The position numbers and the translations under genes were made by a program. Of a stretch of DNA of 64,000 nucleotides, positions 1 to 9,810 are shown in pieces. The notes beneath the pieces are model-generated. The model did no database searches. It had not been told where the DNA came from and saw nothing but the letters and a program-made list of their open reading frames with translations. Origin of the DNA: Heliocidaris erythrogramma (lineage: Eukaryota; Echinodermata; Echinoidea; Camarodonta; Echinometridae). Each line of letters starts with the position of its first letter. The first letter of the stretch is position 1. Location: assembly GCA_025617745.1 (NCBI GenBank), contig CM046870.1, positions 21,285,501-21,349,500 on the forward strand, in the 5' to 3' direction.

Positions 1-272
1 TAGGCGAATCTATTCAAATTAATTAGATTTAAAAAAAAAATCAAAGTCACTCGGATACTGCTATTACTCTTCAATCTAATATATTAAAGTCAAATGACGA
101 GTTTCGTGTTAATAAGCTGTTCTATTAAAAAGAAATATATATATATATATAGTATATAGAGATTTTAAATGGGAGAACGTATACTGTTGATGATATAGAA
201 TTAAAATAAAGTTCACTCAGAGAATAATGACACAGCAGATATATCCACAGGTCGATTTCCACAAGCGCTTTC

Positions 273-322
273 ATTTATTTCTTCAGGTGGAGTGATCGAT
301 CACTCCACCTGAAGAAATAAAT
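273..322. repeat. 50-bp perfect palindrome
   Basis: Both arms read perfectly out from the centre between 297 and 298 (core GTGATCGATCAC). The first mismatch is the pair 272/323. It has no spacer, so it is a cruciform-capable palindrome. The rest of 1-360 is AT-rich, with TA microsatellites at about 137-152 and 340-360, and I see no gene there. Confidence 0.95.
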
Positions 323-326
323 TTAT

Positions 327-364
<38 letters not shown>

Positions 365-444
365 CCTCAAAAAAAAGTTTGGAAATCTGACTTTGATCGG
401 TCATTTCTCCCGAGTCTTAGTGAATATTGATGTTTGATTGATAC

Positions 445-633
445 TAGAGTACCTACATAAAGAGAGTAGCGACAACTCATGATTTGAACGCCATTTTGTT
501 TCCACTGCTATGCAACATTTCTATTCAATTCCGATGAGCACCTGGGTGTTCTCAATAGAAAGAATTCAAACGCCATTTTGTTTCCAGAAAAGTCAGACGT
601 CCATGTCGCTACTCTCTATATAAAGGTACTCTA
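445..633. mobile_element. 189-bp hAT-like MITE nested in the Tc1 left repeat
   Basis: The ends TAGAGTACCT and AGGTACTCTA are inverted repeats that continue imperfectly for about 28 bp. The element is flanked by the exact 8-bp duplication ATTGATAC (437-444 and 634-641). The right inverted repeat of the host Tc1 element (reverse complement near 1725-1740) preserves the uninterrupted site, proving the insertion. An 8-bp duplication fits the hAT superfamily; there is no coding capacity. Confidence 0.85.
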
Positions 634-798
634 ATTGATACCACTGAAAAGATCATTTAATTTTCTTTAAAATGATACCCTACATGATATGATTATCGTT
701 CACATGGAGGTGCAGTGCCTTGAAACGTGGGGCAAGGTCAAAATTCAAAAGTTGCAAAATTACACAATATTGAAAGTCACTGTTCTTTTTTACCGTGG

Positions 799-1307
799 TT
801 ATGGTGTTGGGGAGGCATCTCGACTGCAGGAAAAACAGAACTTGTTGTCATTGACGGAAACCTCACTTGTTGTCATTGACGGAAACCTCACTGCTCAGAG
901 GTATAGAGACGAGATCCTCCAACCAACAGCTGTCCCGTATTTAAGGAATATGGGGAACGACGCAATCCTGCAAGACGACAACGCGAGACCCCCACAGAGC
1001 GAGACTGGTCCGCAATTTTCTCGAGAGAGGGGATATCACGAGAATGGAGTGGCCTGCATGCAGCCCAGACCTAAACCCCATCGAGCATCTCTGGGATCAA
1101 CTCGGCCAGTCTGTACGGAAGAGAGTCACCAATGAAACGACACTGGCAGGACTGCGTCAGATTCTGATTGAAGAATGGAATGCCGTTCCACAGCAACGAA
1201 TCACGAAGCTCATCAGCAGCATGAGGAGGCGGTGCCAGGCGGTGCCAGGCGGTGGTGCAAGCACTTGGGTCGTCCACCCGTTACTGAGCCTTGATCATGT
1301 TAATTGA
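799..1307 (+). pseudogene. Tc1-like transposase relic (C-terminal half)
   Basis: Two reading frames together show the second half of a DD34E transposase. The first contains GNLTAQRYRDEIL and LQDDNARP (second catalytic Asp). The second contains WPACSPDLNPIEHLWDQLG (catalytic Glu in NPIEH) and EEWNAVPQ near the C terminus. The N-terminal paired-like DNA-binding half and the first catalytic Asp are missing. A 25-bp tandem duplication (841-865 and 866-890) shifts the frame, and another break lies between DDNARP and WPACSP. It cannot encode an active enzyme. Confidence 0.85.
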
Positions 1308-1802
1308 TGAAATCAAAGATCTCTGTATGTGACAATAAAGATGAAAATCCATTAAATCAAGCCCCTGCCTCTTCATTTTTGATGTTTTGTTGTGGTTTAT
1401 GTAGTGATGGTTCTGTGAGATGGTTTGAGTCGTGTTTTGAAATACCCATGCATGCATGTTTGTTTGTTTGTTATGTGTTTGCTTGTGCAGAGGTTTGTTT
1501 GATTCCATGTTAATGTTGATGTTAAGATGCATGAAAACAAAAGAAACAACTGGGAAACTCACTCATCACCACGGTAAAAAAGAACAGTGACTTTCAATAT
1601 TGTGTCATTTTGCAACTTTTGAATTTTGACCTTGCCCAAAAATTTCAAGGCACTGCACCTCCATGTGAACGATAATCATATCATGTAGGGTATCATTTTA
1701 AAGAGAATTAAATGATCTTTTTAGTGGTATCAATCAAACATCAATATTCACTAAGACTCGGAGTTTGAGGAGTTTATATATACAGTTATATATATATATA
1801 TA

Positions 1803-1929
1803 ATTGTAAGGAAATAACATATACAACAGCTTTGGCAACTTTCGTGGAAATATTCTCTCATTTCCTTTCACGTTGTATTCATTTCCACGAGAGTTGCCAA
1901 AGCTGTTGTATATGTTATTTCCTTACAAT
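1803..1929. repeat. Hairpin element, about 49-bp arms
   Basis: Arms 1803-1851 and 1881-1929 are near-perfect inverted repeats (outer ends ATTGTAAGGAAATAAC) around a 29-nt loop. It is an isolated snap-back element, probably a small MITE; no clear target duplication was seen. Confidence 0.85.
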
Positions 1930-1977
1930 AGACCGCTGTAATGTATACAAATTTATGCACATATATTCTCTGAGCAC

Positions 1978-2085
1978 CTTGTGACGAGCTATTCCATGAA
2001 CCTGCTTTTTATAAATGAGCCTCAATGCTTGGAATCCAGTTTGCATACGTTATTTGTAGCTATGTCTGGCAAGCCTCCGGCAAGC
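1978..2085 (+). repeat. Diverged copy of the 38-kb locus repeat
   Basis: The stretch running from a GAGCTATTCCATGAACCTG-like start through GGAATCCAGTTTGCATACG to TTGTAGCTATGTCTGGC matches the body of the units at 37,740-38,040 and 38,330-38,400 (same order, minus their TATCTGCCG ends). From here to 2334 I see no gene. Confidence 0.6.
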
Positions 2086-2334
2086 TCTCAGGTTTTCAAG
2101 AACAACCTTTGTTCGAAAGGTATGCATAAAGTTTGCATACATTACCTATTATCTATTGTTTATAATTATTCTAATGCATACATGTATCTCATAGCATTCG
2201 CTTGGATCCAGCTGAGGCATGCGACTTGTCTTTTTCAAAACTCACCTGCCCCCGACAATGGAATTCATTAATAAGGTTGAAGATTTGTCAATCTGTGAGT
2301 CAATTGAATCTGGTGTCGCCGAAACCACTGAACC

Positions 2335-2406
2335 GTCTCCGTGGTCTAGTGGTTAATGCATTTGCGTTCTAAGCCAACAACCCGGGTTCGATTCCCGGCG
2401 GAGACA
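2335..2406 (+). tRNA. tRNA-Arg(TCT)-like gene or tRNA pseudogene
   Basis: This 72-nt cloverleaf has a perfect 7-bp acceptor stem (GTCTCCG with CGGAGAC), a perfect T arm (CCGGG, loop TTCGATT, CCCGG) and an intact B box. The D stem has three of four pairs. The anticodon stem TTTGC/GCCAA has one T-C mismatch, with loop GTTCTAA (anticodon TCT at 2368-2370). A T6 tract, a Pol III terminator, follows at 2407-2412. The G at position 32 and the two stem mismatches argue for a pseudogene or SINE head as much as a working tRNA. Confidence 0.6.
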
Positions 2407-2814
2407 TTTTTTCAACCTTCACAGAAATTTCAAAAAGGGAGGGAGGACAGCTCTGGGGGAACTTTGATTTAAGTTACACAACCATTATTCTCTCTTTTCC
2501 TTTCACATTATCTATATGTATATAAATATATATGAACAAATGAAATTCCATTCCCTTCCGGAATTGAATTACACCGAGAATTTGGCATGTTTTGTGTTTT
2601 AGCTTGAAAAGGAAATCAAAATGTTCTCTTGAATATTTAGCATGTCAGGCAATCATGTGATGCAAGAATTTGTATTCTGCTTTTGAGGATATTTTAAAAC
2701 AATAATGGTCATAAATTAAGATCACTATTTAAAACTTCTGCGGATTTTCCAATGTGAAATTGCTAAAGTAATTATACAAATTCTTCAACGATACGGAAAT
2801 TATTTTGCCATCTA

Positions 2815-3090
2815 TCTCTCTCTACATGCCAAATTTCCATTTTTCAGCCTTCCATCCAAGCGTAGCAACCATTTTAACTAGTGAAACCTCATGAATAAAA
2901 TAACAGATACTAGTTTCAGTTGACATGTCATTTTAGCTATACAACATGCCACTTTTATAAAGTGATGTGCTCCTCCCTATTCCTCTCATTTCACAATCAG
3001 TAATTGACGATTCAGCCAACTCGTCTTGCATCCTCTGAAACAAGATAGAAATCGATTTAATAATTTGAGTATATTTTCAGGATTGATGTT
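2815..3090 (+). promoter_or_regulatory. Conserved upstream region of GPCR1
   Basis: This non-coding stretch is strongly conserved upstream of all three receptors (12,710-13,010 and 17,230-17,490). Conserved landmarks are a CT-rich tract, CCAAGCGTA, a TATA-like TTTTATAAAG (2953-2962 here), GATTCAGCCAACTCGTCTT, and a splice-acceptor-like TATATTTTCAG just before the 5' untranslated region. The TATA role and a 5'-UTR intron are inference. The strongest CT tract, in copy 3, is a long microsatellite. Confidence 0.45.
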
Positions 3091-3191
3091 ATGGAAAGAG
3101 TGTTTTACTTGCTCTTTCACCGATGATCATTGCGGGACCTGCCTAACTTTATGCCTTAATTGTTGAAAGTCAAGCGATTCTTATTTTATCC

Positions 3192-4436
3192 ATGATGATG
3201 AGCACCACGTCGAAGGATTTTTGTAACAAGACTGAAGATGATCAATATTACGATTCATTTTATGTTGATTTAACCTTCTACATAATGGTGTTAGTTTTAG
3301 GATTACCGGGCAACGCCATCATCCTCCAAGCTTATGCGTGGAAGAAACAGAAGACGAGCACGGACGTCCTAATCATGGGCCAAGCCATAGTCGACTTCGT
3401 CGCTTGCGCATTTACACCAGCATTCGTCATTGAAATCTTTTCTCCTGAGCTGATTACAGTACATTTGTGTCGTTTGAAATTCTTTATAGAAAACGTAACC
3501 GCTATTGCCTCTCTTTCCCTGGCTACAGCGATAAGCGTCGATCGCTACTTGGCCGTATGTCATCCAATGCGTCGTCGAATGACGGTACGAAGGTCGATCG
3601 TAATAGTAATGTTTTTAGTTGTCGTCGCAACAGGGCACAGTATTCTAAGTATTTTGCCAGGTTACACCGTGATTTATTCAGTGTTTTTCTTTTTATCGTT
3701 TATGACGACGACCATCCTTTACGCTCTCGTCTACGCTTCCCTGCGAAAGAGAGCGAAGATTCACGCCGACCTGGTAAGCAATGGACCTGCTCGAGCCACA
3801 GTCAGTTCAAATAATGATGGATCCCTCGAGTCGAGGGTAGACAGTGCAGAAACGCGAAGTGCAACTCACAATCAGTCGGGTGACATTGCAAGCATAGAAA
3901 ACAAAGTCGAAACAATTCAAGTTCCATCACATTTAGATAGTGCAAGGTGTTCAAGTTCTACTGACGTGCCATTGCCTGCAATAAGTGAAGTTGGCGGTTC
4001 GAATCCCACATCATCAGTGACCCAGTCGCCACGGCCACATGGCAAAGAGAAACCAGCTGCTTTGCATCCAAGAGATTCGGAGCCACAACTGTTTGCAACG
4101 CCTTCCCAGCGTCGAGCTCTTGACGCGAATCGACCAAAAGCGTTGGAGAAGAACCCAAGAAAATATGACTTCGGAAGAAAAACGACGCGCATGCTTCTCA
4201 TCATGACCATGTACTTCTTCGTCACTTGGCTTCCACGTATTGTAATCACCCACATTCATGATTCAGGAAGAGAAAGGAAAACAAAGGACCTTCCTGGATT
4301 GTTCGCCTTAGTTAGCTTTCTCTGGACTATCAGACTCACCAATCACATCGTCAACTTCTTTGTTTACTATTTTGTCAGCAATAGATTTCGAAGAGATGTT
4401 AAGGAATCGTTTAAAATGTGCATAAGCAGAAAATAG
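3192..4436 (+). CDS. Rhodopsin-like (class A) GPCR, intronless, GPCR1
   Basis: This 414-aa single-exon seven-transmembrane receptor should lie in the plasma membrane and signal through G proteins; the ligand is unknown. A short N terminus carries an N-glycosylation site (N12). TM1 (about 27-49) has GLPGN, TM2 spans 57-80, and C93 precedes TM3, which ends in DRY (117-119). TM4 spans 134-155 and TM5 161-184. A long polar third intracellular loop (185-332) follows, then TM6 (333-354, TWLP) and TM7 (368-393), with NFFVY in place of NPxxY. Extracellular loop 2 is about 20 residues shorter than in GPCR2 and has lost its cysteines. The ATG aligns with the conserved start in the paralogs. It resembles the lineage-expanded echinoid chemosensory-type GPCRs. 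Confidence 0.9.
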   Translation: MMMSTTSKDFCNKTEDDQYYDSFYVDLTFYIMVLVLGLPGNAIILQAYAWKKQKTSTDVLIMGQAIVDFVACAFTPAFVIEIFSPELITVHLCRLKFFIENVTAIASLSLATAISVDRYLAVCHPMRRRMTVRRSIVIVMFLVVVATGHSILSILPGYTVIYSVFFFLSFMTTTILYALVYASLRKRAKIHADLVSNGPARATVSSNNDGSLESRVDSAETRSATHNQSGDIASIENKVETIQVPSHLDSARCSSSTDVPLPAISEVGGSNPTSSVTQSPRPHGKEKPAALHPRDSEPQLFATPSQRRALDANRPKALEKNPRKYDFGRKTTRMLLIMTMYFFVTWLPRIVITHIHDSGRERKTKDLPGLFALVSFLWTIRLTNHIVNFFVYYFVSNRFRRDVKESFKMCISRK

Positions 4437-4597
4437 CAAACAAAAATAAGCACTTTATGTAAGCTTAATCTATACAGTGGCAGAGCTAGAGTATTTGTTA
4501 AGTCCACCGATCGCAAAAACCTCGGACAAGCAAAATTAAGGGGCATAATTATGTTTGCCTAATCTTAGAAGGTAATCGCCCCATAACGCCCCCCTGG

Positions 4598-4603
4598 AAT
4601 AAA
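4598..4603 (+). promoter_or_regulatory. Candidate polyadenylation signal of GPCR1
   Basis: AATAAA lies about 160 bp after the stop and is conserved at the equivalent place after GPCR2 (14618-14623). The flanking 4,440-4,640 is conserved in all three copies. Confidence 0.45.
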
Positions 4604-4639
4604 GTTTTCTAAGTTAGATGCAAACCTAGATTTCATAAC

Positions 4640-5489
4640 TTTTTCTTTCATTATGCTGGCGTGAACAGCCCGAGAATATGACATTTTGTGATTTACTATA
4701 CATGGATCAATAATTTGGAGTAATTTTTTATACAGTAATTTGACATATACATGTACAAATGTTGTTGAACACAGGCCAGTTTGTCAGACACGAATGACCA
4801 TGCAGCTTTCCAATAGGCAGGATAGGTGTGTCTAATGGGGAGGGAGTGGGTGCCGCAAATGCTGAAATGTACCAACAAGACCAGGTAATGGTGACTTTAT
4901 GTATATAATTACACCAAATTATTTTGTCTATCTTTTTTATACCGACAGGATGGAGAGTAGATAGTACGACAACTCTAACCTAACCCTAAAACCAAATCAC
5001 AACCCAGGTTCTTCGACGAGGGACTGGGAGCAAAATGTCGCGTAATCCCCAAAAGGTTAGCCCATTCGGACGCAGATCATATTCTGGGTAGAATATTTCA
5101 TTGACATATTTATCTGACCAGCGTGTGTGTGCGTAAGGTGGGGGGGGGGGCGCACACATGCTAAAATATGTCGACAAATTACTAGAATGATATGGGCAAG
5201 ATACAAGAAACAAAATCGACATGAAAACTTGTGTCCGGGGCGTCACCGACCTTTTATCGGCAAAATTGATCACTTTTTGGCCCTTTTCCCACCCCTTTCC
5301 CCCTTTCCCATTCAAAATGGGCAAGGGGCGACTCCCATCGATCCCCTTATGGTTTCGTTTTCCTCGTAAATAAAAACTGTGGTACAGTTTCACAAAAAAA
5401 GGAAACCCAACTTTTAAAAATTCCTGTACATAAATTATAAGTCTACCGACAATAAAATCCATACCACCTGAAAGAGTAATTAATAATCT
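4640..5489. other. Conserved non-coding part of the duplicated block
   Basis: No gene seen. 4,880-5,060 matches 16,100-16,500 and 20,690-20,850. 5,110-5,395 matches 22,120-22,420, including the GTGTCCGGG-GTCACCGACC stretch. A G10 tract lies near 5,141. Confidence 0.6.
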
Positions 5490-6757
5490 TTCAAGGGGTA
5501 TCTTGTTTAGGTTTCCAGGGTTCTATTCTAGGCCCTTTACTTTTTATTTTGTATATACATGACTTTCATAGATCATCAAATCTTGTCATCAAGACTTGTA
5601 TTATGTACGCAAATGACACTAATTTTTTTTCGCATAAAAGGCTATGCGAATTCTAAGTAATGTTAATTATCGCCACCACACTGATGGTCTTTTTCACTGT
5701 AATAATGTACTACAAATTTATGATATATACCGCCTCAATCTTGCTGTATTTATGTTTCAGTATCATAATCATGAATTGCCCACTGTCTTCAATAAAGTAT
5801 TTATAGCAAATAATGAGATCCATCATTATCGCACTAGACAAATCAATCTATATCACTTGCCAAGAACTCGTACAGCTTTAACCCAGAATACTTTTTCATT
5901 TACAGCTCATAACTTTTGGAATTCCCTCCCCTTAACTATACGAGACAGTATAAGTTTGAGTACACTCAAACGTAAATTGAGAAAATCACTTATTGCTTTT
6001 TATGAACGTTGATCCCTCAATGATGATTCTTGTGTACATGTGTAGTAAAATCTATAGACTAAATGAAGCCTTCCAGATCCTGCCCCTCCCCCTTCCTCAC
6101 CCCCTGTCACTTTGTCCTTGTTCTGTCTTTTGTAAAGTTTACTCCTTTCCATTGTTACTATTCCCAGCTCTTTGTGTTCACATTATTTTTCAATGCTTTC
6201 TCTTTGATGGAAAGTGTGTTATGCCTATGATTTGTTTGCTTTCCATGGCCATGTATCTGTCATCTTCTTTTTCCTTTTTATTGGGCATATTATGCATGAT
6301 TGCCCAGTCTAGTTTTATCTATCAATCTATGCTTCTGTGCTGGTCTCTGTTTTCATTCTCATTTTCATAAAATTAATCTAACGTATGTCATTACTGTTTT
6401 TCTTACAACTCAAACTTTTGTTTTGTGTCTGTACTCTCTATATATATGCTTGTCTTGTTTTTTATGTTTGTCTTTTTGCCTCTGACGAAGATTCTGCTAG
6501 GATCGAAAGCTCAGGCCCCTTTTGACTCCATTTTACTCCATTGGCTCGCTATTATTGGATAAGCGGTTTTCAGCAGTTTGTTTTCCAACTCAAACTTTTA
6601 TGCACTTATTTTGCTTGTAATGATCGAAAACATTTCTGCACTAAGCTGTGTTGTCAATTATATTGTATATTGTTGATTGCAAAATACACATTGTTATATA
6701 CATGTACTTTGGAAAATGAACAATGTAATGAAATAAAATCTAAATCTGAAAAAAGGG
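5490..6757 (+). pseudogene. Non-LTR retrotransposon (LINE) relic, reverse transcriptase remnants and 3' end
   Basis: Around 5,519-5,625 a frame reads GSILGPLLF, a typical reverse-transcriptase motif, then YANDT, where active enzymes have YADD. The reading then jumps, by internal deletion, to the element's C-terminal region (5644-6012: FQYHNHELP, HHYRTRQINLYHLP, NFWNSLPLTIRDS). A 3' UTR follows, ending in an A-rich tail near 6,735-6,757. The 5' part, most of the polymerase and any endonuclease are absent. A relic of a jockey/CR1-like element is the best reading. Confidence 0.75.
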
Positions 6758-7438
6758 TAATGCATCACTGAACACCATTGTCTTCAACGTTTTGTGCAAA
6801 GATCTAGTTAGTTCACTTTCTTGTAAAACACAATAGGCATGATGTTAACGCGATGCGTTTTGTGAAATTGCCCGAGAGCTTCAATTCTCACTGTGGATGA
6901 TTTACTTCTTCAAATTTGTGTTGATGAGATATTATTATTCACCCGCGCTTCAGGATTTTTGCTTTGTAAAACCGTTTTCAGATAGGAAGTATTTTGCAAA
7001 GAAGACAGTCTGGGTGAATTTTAATAAGATTGCATGCTAAAGAACAAGTGCGAACCAGAAGGATTGCAAGATCACAAAGCAGTGCAAATCAAAGACAAAG
7101 AGCATAAAGAAGGAAAATCAAAAACCCATGCATCTGTTTCAAGATTTGACTGTGCTGATTTTGAAAATGTCAGACTTTTTTGTTGAAAATGGCGAAAGAT
7201 GCCAAAGTTTATGACTAACAACTCGGTCCATGCATTGTGAAGTTCATAAGACTATTATTTTGTTAAGGCGTAAAATCATTATGAGATTTGCTTTCTAACG
7301 AATGGACATGAATAGTTAAAAAAAGACATTTAACTCAAACCATGCCTATTGTGTTTTAAAAGAAAGTGAACCAACTAGAATGTTGCATTTAATTTTGAAG
7401 ACAATGGTGTTCGCTGATGCGTGACCCTTGAAACCTAA
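6754..7438. repeat. Foldback element with about 90-bp inverted ends
   Basis: Left end 6,754-6,843 and right end 7,337-7,438 are inverted repeats. They share GAACACCATTGTCTTCAA, GTTCACTTTCTT and AAAACACAATAGGCATG. The interior has no coding sequence. It abuts the 3' end of the LINE relic. Confidence 0.75.
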
Positions 7439-8178
7439 CAATTTACCATTGGAAATCAAATGAGTTATTCTTTCATATGATATGAAATTCAACTGCAGTA
7501 AAAATATAGTCGGGTTTCCTTCTTTTTTTTTTAACGCCCAGTATATTTTCCTTGTCACATTTACCACTACAGATTGATATTAATAGCTAATATCCATTTA
7601 ACATCTGAATACAGCCATCCATATTTAAACACTAAATGGATTGCAAATTGAATTGGATTGGATATTCTACAAATTTCTCTCGGTGGCGGACGTTAATATG
7701 ATGAGTTCTTGAATTATTCATCATTTGTAAAGCGATCGTGATTATACGCTGTACAGTTCTCTGCCCTTTTAATCATGACATTTCATTTTAACCTTCTTAT
7801 GATAAACGTGGGAATCACAATCTAGTAAATTAGCGAGTTAGCTATTATTAACAGATTTTTTTTTCATTGTGTTAATACATTTTCCTTTTATAGAATATAA
7901 TATATGAAGTTGTTGTTCTTTGAATTATAAAACTGAATATGAAATTGAACTGAAACAAAAAAACTCTATCAAGCAGTAAATTTTTCCATCAATCTTTGTA
8001 TGGATCAGTGGATCAGAGTAACTGTTTGATCGATAGATTCAAGATCACCCTTTCCAAAATTTTCAAAAATTCTACATTTTGTTTGCGCGAAACAGTGATT
8101 GGGTAAATTGCGTTGAAAAAACATAAGGATAATATCAGGGTTGAAAGGTATGTCAGTAATTACAAGAAACACATATAT

Positions 8179-9261
8179 CACTGCAAAAACCAGGGTGTTA
8201 ACATTCATACACCAGTGGAGAATTAAAATAAAACAACACCCTTGGTGTTGAATAATTGAGGCATGTACTCTCGATGGTGTTCATTTAACACCATTCAAAT
8301 TTAAAACATGCGAAGACCATAATCTGGTGTTAATTTATCTGGTGTTGTTTTGTTCTTGGTGTTGATTAGGTCGTCACGTGATTTTGTTTTATAATGTTGA
8401 TTGGTAGAAAAAGAAAGAAACCCGTCACGCATATCCATGTGTCGGGGATCAGAATTTTGACCTCCTGTCCTGAGATGTAATGATACATGTATAGATACTC
8501 TGCATTCTTTAGTTCAGTTGAGGCAGTTGTGGAATACATTCCATGCTTGACTGACTTGCTTTTTTGTAAAGGTGAAACATTTCTTGAATGTTGCTTGGTA
8601 ATTGGTATGGGAGCAAACTACATCACGTATTTGTAATGTCCTTCCTCCTGTAGTCCTGTAGTTCACCATATGTTGTATTTGAAGGAAGAATTTGTATGCA
8701 TTGTTTGTTGAATACATGCATTCATGCCAGTTATGTTATTTAAAGAGAGTATTAATTGAACTACTCGTATGACTTCAAGATACATGCAACTCTAACAATT
8801 TCAAACATGATGGAAAACAAGATACGTATGTTCATTTCTTTCTTGAATAAACAAGTGCATAGTTTTAGTTGTCAAAAGACATGTTTGTTTTTCCCCTTCT
8901 GTATGTGTAATATTGTGTGGTTGATTGATTCTGATGCAGAGATAAAGTGTGTTTTATTGAACTCTTGGTGTTAAATCATTGGTATTGATTAAAAAAAAAA
9001 ATGAGGATTAAAATATTACACACCACTGGTGTTGAAAGAAATGGTGACAGTTGGATTTTCTAACACCAAAACTAGAAGTGAACTTTAACACCAAGTTGAA
9101 ATAATGGTGTTAGATTTTAACACCAAAGGCGGAATTACTTCAACACCAAGAGTGGAATTGAATTGTTTAATTCCAAACCCTGGTGTTAAATAACACCAGC
9201 TGGTGTTTTCCGATATAGATACCGGGAAAGTGTTGAATTGAACACCCTTGTTTTTGCAGTG
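8179..9261. mobile_element. Foldback-like element with GGTGTT-rich ends
   Basis: The ends CACTGCAAAAAC and GTTTTTGCAGTG are inverted repeats flanked by TAT. Inside both ends, many short GGTGTT/AACACC repeats lie in opposite orientations. Copy 3 of the duplication (around 23,090) reads straight across this point, so the element is a post-duplication insertion. No transposase is present. The short flanking duplication (TAT, or TA) does not settle the superfamily. Confidence 0.85.
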
Positions 9262-9810
9262 TATAAACAAAATTCATATAAAATCCGAATACAAATTCTG
9301 AAACAGGGAACATTATACCGCTTCATACATGCTCAAGAAATTCACCTGTAAGAAAATATATAACCTGAAATCAATGAATCTCTTTTGTGACGTTTTATTT
9401 TGAAAAAATGTTTTCTTAATTTTTTCGAAAAATTTAAAACTTGAATTTGTTTTGGACATTCGGTGGTACGCAGGCGCATGAAATGCAAATGCAATCAGAA
9501 ACGGGTTTAGAAGAACATGAATACTTTTTGACTTGGCCACAAATTCTATTAAGTCTATTAAACATACATAATTAATGATGGAATGGAAGCCACATTAATG
9601 AAACTACTTTTGCCCAAGCCACAATATAAGTTTTGAGAAAAGCATGTTATAATTCCCAATTCAAGGCCGGGGTGCAAAACACAAATGTGTGATGGAAACC
9701 GAGCGAGATTAGGTTATGTGTATAATTGAAGGGAGAGAGAGAGAGAGAGAGAGAAAGGGGTAGAGATAGGGAAGAAATGCAGTCAGACAGAGAGTAGTAT
9801 GCAGGCATAA

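Larger units (their letters stand above)
361..1774 (+). mobile_element. Tc1/mariner-type element, degenerate, long inverted repeats
   Basis: The left end (AACTCCTCAAA) and right end (reverse complement AACTCCTCAAACTCC) are inverted repeats flanked by TA (359-360 and 1775-1776), the Tc1/mariner target duplication. The inverted homology runs inward to about 800 on the left and 1567 on the right. It includes a conserved stretch around 640-800 that matches 1567-1740 in reverse. The right repeat lacks about 40 bp present at 371-410. A separate 189-bp element sits inside the left repeat. A transposase relic fills the centre. Confidence 0.85.
1..9810. repeat. Segmental duplication, copy 1 (GPCR1 block)
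   Basis: Stretches here recur in the same order in copy 2 (about 11,870-16,504) and copy 3 (16,505-23,740). Positions 20-130 match 11,900-12,050. Positions 2,535-3,190 (upstream of GPCR1) match 12,440-13,107 and 16,930-17,585. The receptor and the 600 bp downstream match both copies. Positions 7,440-9,810 match 22,430-23,740. Mobile elements at 361-1774, 5,490-6,757 and 8,179-9,261 interrupt copy 1 only. Boundaries are judged by eye. Confidence 0.8.

Noticed and set aside
5127..5369. 80-codon plus-strand frame near a poly-G tract
   Set aside because: The equivalent sequence in copy 3 (22,120-22,420) does not keep the frame, so it is non-coding.
9729..9760. Polypurine tract as a regulatory element
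   Set aside because: A simple GA repeat that varies between duplication copies, with no associated gene.
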